A DNA stretch of 24,747 nt, taken from a virus. Made by a program: the position numbers and the translations under genes. The stretch lies in the IMG/VR virus record IMGVR_UViG_3300025769_000798, positions 1 through 24,747 of that record. One strand, written 5' to 3'. Under the pieces are notes generated by a model. The model had not been told where the DNA came from. It made no database searches and saw only the letters and a program-made list of their open reading frames with translations. Position 1 is the first letter of the stretch. Each line of letters starts with the position of its first letter. Positions 22,623-24,747 of the stretch are shown piece after piece.

Positions 22623-22987
22623 TTTCGTCTCCAGAATAGATCAGTGCAGAGTGTTCCGTCTCCTTGTTCGTTGCAATACTCAATCATTGACATTGTGTTC
22701 TGAATGTTGCTGATCTCTTCGCATTGCTTCCCGGATGTCTGGGAGTCGATGCCTCTTGAGTAGACGAGACAAGTCATCTCACGACAAAGCAGGAGTCCTT
22801 CTTGTGTCTTCGTCTGCTCAGGATTGCAGATCTCTTTGATCACGTCTAAGTCTGTGAGTTGCTTGATGACTTCTTGCTGTTTGGTTGCTGTCGTGTCTTC
22901 GATTGTTGGCTGCTTCTTCTCGAGTGCTTTTGCTCCTCCGACTCCCAGGAGGACACCGATCAAACCTGCAAGGATAATCTCTACCAT
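22619..22987 (-). CDS. Small membrane-anchored cysteine-rich protein
   Basis: The product (122 aa) starts MVEIILAGLIGVLLGVGGAK, an uncleaved-looking N-terminal membrane segment. A polar region with six cysteines follows (Cys54, 68, 73, 89, 105 and 114), for example LLLCREMTC and GDGTLCTDLF. An even number of cysteines after a membrane anchor suggests disulphide bonds outside the cytoplasm. The start at 22987 overlaps the previous stop by 7 nt; a longer in-frame start at 23032 would overlap more. Placement just before terL is unusual for a membrane protein. No lipobox was seen. Superinfection exclusion or a spanin-like role are possibilities only. Confidence 0.6.
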   Translation of the reverse strand: MVEIILAGLIGVLLGVGGAKALEKKQPTIEDTTATKQQEVIKQLTDLDVIKEICNPEQTKTQEGLLLCREMTCLVYSRGIDSQTSGKQCEEISNIQNTMSMIEYCNEQGDGTLCTDLFWRRK

Positions 22988-23292
22988 TTGCTTTTGTTCC
23001 TCTCGTTGATTCTTTGGATGCACTGTATCCATTTTTCACCGTCCATATCAAAGACGAGCTTGATGTCATCTTCTTGTAGTAACATGTCTTTGATGATTGC
23101 TGCAATTAGATCGTCGACTTGTGGAGATGTCACACACTGCTTGTATATATGGAGATAGTTGCGGAGCGTTATCTTGTCTTTGTCCAGCTCCATTGTCAAA
23201 GCTGTGACTGCTGCGTTTTTGGTTGCTACCTTGTCGAGCATATAAAGGATTTGTCCTTCGAGTGTTGTTACATCAAGATCGACAATTCTCAT
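22981..23292 (-). CDS. Small hypothetical protein
   Basis: The product (103 aa) starts MRIVDLDVTTLEGQILYMLD and is largely helical (TLRNYLHIYKQCVTSPQVDD; LIAAIIKDMLLQEDDIKLVF), with no signal peptide. The ATG at 23292 has GGAG six bases upstream and lies just beyond the stop of the methyltransferase. A longer ORF from 23385 overlaps the methyltransferase by 92 nt and was not chosen. I do not recognise the family. It is encoded between a DNA methyltransferase and the terminase, so a DNA-linked role is possible but unsupported. Confidence 0.6.
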   Translation of the reverse strand: MRIVDLDVTTLEGQILYMLDKVATKNAAVTALTMELDKDKITLRNYLHIYKQCVTSPQVDDLIAAIIKDMLLQEDDIKLVFDMDGEKWIQCIQRINERNKSKW

Positions 23293-23293
23293 A

Positions 23294-24373
23294 TCATGCT
23301 CCAAAAAGAGAGAGTTGTCGATCATTGTGATCATTGAAGTATATATTCTCTCTGTGTTTGTGTATTCTGACTTTTGAATGCTCAAAATAGTCTGTATTCT
23401 TCTCTATGCCTATGAAATTACGTTTTAGATTTTTGCACGCTATCCCGGTAGAGCCCGAACCCATAAAAATATCAAGAACAGTATCATTTTCTTTCGATGA
23501 ATGAAGAAGTATATTTTCTAATAAAGGGATAGGCTTCGGAGTTAAATGTTTTTCTTTTGGTGCAAAGTCATAGCACCAGACGTTATTATTCCATTTCTGA
23601 TCATGAAAGTTTTTCGTGTCTACTAATTGAGGCTCAAAAGTATATCTCTGAGCTTCGTATTCTTTCCGAAGAGCTTCGTATTCTTTCCGAAGAGCTTCGT
23701 ATTCTTTCCGGAGATCTTCGTATTCTTTCCGAATAAATTCGCTTTTCAAAGGTATTGTATCGAGTTCTTTGTATGTTTCTTTTGTGGGTAGTTCCCACTG
23801 TGATGAATTCCATCTAAAACAGTGATCGGCTCTCTGATGTCCTAATGTTTCATGTATTTGTTTTTTGTTCAATCCGAGAGCTGTTTGATACTCTTTGAAG
23901 TAAGTTCTCAAAGATTGAAAATTCGTTATATCATGCTTGACTTTCTTAAGGCCTGATTCATCTTGAAATGTATAAAACAGTATATATTCAGTGAAACCAT
24001 TATAGTAATTTCTTGACTGTGAGGTGCTAAGCCTCCTCTTTGCGAATCCTAAACTTTTCATATTTTCAAAATACTTATTCCATGTAATGAATTGCTTAAA
24101 TACAAATTTTGTATTCTTTTCTATCCAATCCATTATTTTGATAATTTGCATCATATCATTATGGAACCAATAAAAAGAGCCATTATCTTTTAGCACTCTT
24201 TCGACTTGCTTAATCCATTGACCGCACCAAGAAACATATTCTTCTTGAGTGCTCCATTTATCCCAAGTATCCTTTTTTATATTATATGGAGGATCTGTCA
24301 GAACTAGATCAATACTGTTTGATTCGATCTCTCGCATAGCCTCAAGACAGTCTTGATTATAGAGTTGTATCAT
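23294..24373 (-). CDS. DNA amino-methyltransferase (N6-adenine or N4-cytosine), beta class
   Basis: The product (359 aa) transfers methyl groups from S-adenosylmethionine to an exocyclic amino group in DNA. The catalytic motif IV DPPY (27-30) comes before the cofactor motif FMGSGSTG (303-310), the beta-class order. Between them lies a target-recognition region with a four-fold seven-residue repeat RKEYEAL (about 214-241) that likely forms a helical coiled coil. The gene looks clearly more AT-rich than its neighbours, a sign of separate acquisition. ATG at 24373 follows AAGG, two bases after the previous stop. With the cytosine methyltransferase it gives the phage two modification activities. 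DPPY does not by itself separate N6-adenine from N4-cytosine. Confidence 0.92.
   Translation of the reverse strand: MIQLYNQDCLEAMREIESNSIDLVLTDPPYNIKKDTWDKWSTQEEYVSWCGQWIKQVERVLKDNGSFYWFHNDMMQIIKIMDWIEKNTKFVFKQFITWNKYFENMKSLGFAKRRLSTSQSRNYYNGFTEYILFYTFQDESGLKKVKHDITNFQSLRTYFKEYQTALGLNKKQIHETLGHQRADHCFRWNSSQWELPTKETYKELDTIPLKSEFIRKEYEDLRKEYEALRKEYEALRKEYEAQRYTFEPQLVDTKNFHDQKWNNNVWCYDFAPKEKHLTPKPIPLLENILLHSSKENDTVLDIFMGSGSTGIACKNLKRNFIGIEKNTDYFEHSKVRIHKHRENIYFNDHNDRQLSLFGA
23651..23734 (-). repeat. Four 21-bp tandem repeats in the amino-methyltransferase gene
   Basis: Four consecutive 21-bp units on the plus strand begin AGCTTCGTATTCTTTCCG (23651, 23672, 23693 and, with one change, 23714). The first two are identical over 21 bp. 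Read on the minus strand they encode the heptad RKEYEAL or RKEYEDL. Copy-number change would keep the reading frame. Confidence 0.93.
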
Positions 24374-24374
24374 G

Positions 24375-24747
24375 TCAGGCCTTCTTCAGTGCAACGACAT
24401 TCGAGCCGACAAGACTATGCAGATCAGCCTGAACTCTTTGTCTCAGGATTGGAGGCAATGCAATAATGGTATTGACGATCTCGGACATGAGCTGCTCGTC
24501 TGTCATTCTCTCATGCGCATCGACTGCTCCCTCTTCTGCATCGTATGCCTTCAGTGCTTGCATCATTGTCACCAGTTGTCTTTGTAGTGCTGCATATGCT
24601 TGCCAAGAGCCGGAGTCCTTCGCCTTTGTCATGGACTGCTTGAGCTCTGATATTTGTATGGTCAGCATCGTCCGATAATCAAGAGAGTCTGCTCTGTTCT
24701 GTGTCTCTTCTTCTGCTTCCGGGATTGCATGTTGTGCATCGTTCTTG
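24375..24747 (-). CDS. Hypothetical protein, 5' end beyond window; terminase small subunit is possible
   Basis: The frame has an internal ATG at 24668 but remains open upstream to the window edge (KNDAQHAIPEAEEETQNRAD then SLDYRTMLTIQIS), so the true start is probably outside. The visible 123 codons are helical and polar (SGSWQAYAALQRQLVTMMQA; LMSEIVNTIIALPPILRQRV) and end GSNVVALKKA. Lying first in the head module, three genes before terL, it could be a small terminase or DNA-binding partner. No HTH is visible in the part seen, so that is a weak inference. It ends two bases before the methyltransferase ATG. Confidence 0.65.
   Translation of the reverse strand, partial: KNDAQHAIPEAEEETQNRADSLDYRTMLTIQISELKQSMTKAKDSGSWQAYAALQRQLVTMMQALKAYDAEEGAVDAHERMTDEQLMSEIVNTIIALPPILRQRVQADLHSLVGSNVVALKKA

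Overview
The window is a segment of a tailed double-stranded DNA phage genome, or of a prophage whose integration genes lie outside it. It carries an almost complete set of head and tail genes: large terminase, portal, scaffold-like protein, HK97-type capsid protein, connectors, tail tube, tail chaperones with a frameshift site, tape measure, and tail-tip proteins. A tape-measure gene with no recognisable sheath gene suggests a long non-contractile tail (siphovirus-like). No integrase, tRNA, rRNA or CRISPR array was seen. The host cannot be named from the sequence. Nearly all genes are on the minus strand, so the genome reads from right to left.

Layout in the direction of transcription. At 24747-22619 are a gene cut by the window edge, an AT-rich beta-class amino-methyltransferase with a 21-bp tandem repeat, and two small genes. 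At 22622-16675 are large terminase, portal, scaffold-like protein, two small probable virion proteins, and a long decapeptide-repeat fibre protein, closed by a strong intrinsic terminator (16624-16652). At 16590-14916 are a DUF5824-like protein, a possible plus-strand ORF antisense to its 3' end, a promoter candidate, and the major capsid protein. The capsid gene is followed by an unusual set of complementary elements (14824-14901) that combine a terminator hairpin with a 12-nt sequence able to mask the next ribosome binding site. At 14823-11407 are small head genes (one of only 46 codons), connector and tail-terminator candidates, the tail tube protein, and the chaperone pair joined by a canonical -1 slippery heptamer (AAATTTT, 11631-11625). 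At 11410-3713 are tape measure and tail-tip proteins, one with sialidase-like Asp-boxes. At 3716-2734 is a probable lysis pair: a YkuD-like enzyme and a holin-like protein.

A DnaQ-like exonuclease at 2191-2754 is on the plus strand and converges on the lysis genes. Divergent from it is a leftward operon of small proteins, two HTH (XRE-like) regulators and a C5-cytosine methyltransferase. Inside the methyltransferase gene, in another frame of the same strand, is a 165-codon ORF (289-786) with strong protein-family character (LPTPTASD, FVEWMMGFPIGWTDLE). It is the best candidate for something under-described. The same DNA writes the conserved C-terminal methyltransferase motif in one frame and the FVEWMMGFP motif in the other.

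Genes are packed with 1-16 nt overlaps (TAATG, ATGA), and many starts share an extended ribosome binding site GGAGAC. Starts given here are often downstream of the longest possible ORF, because the shorter start has the better ribosome binding site and overlap.
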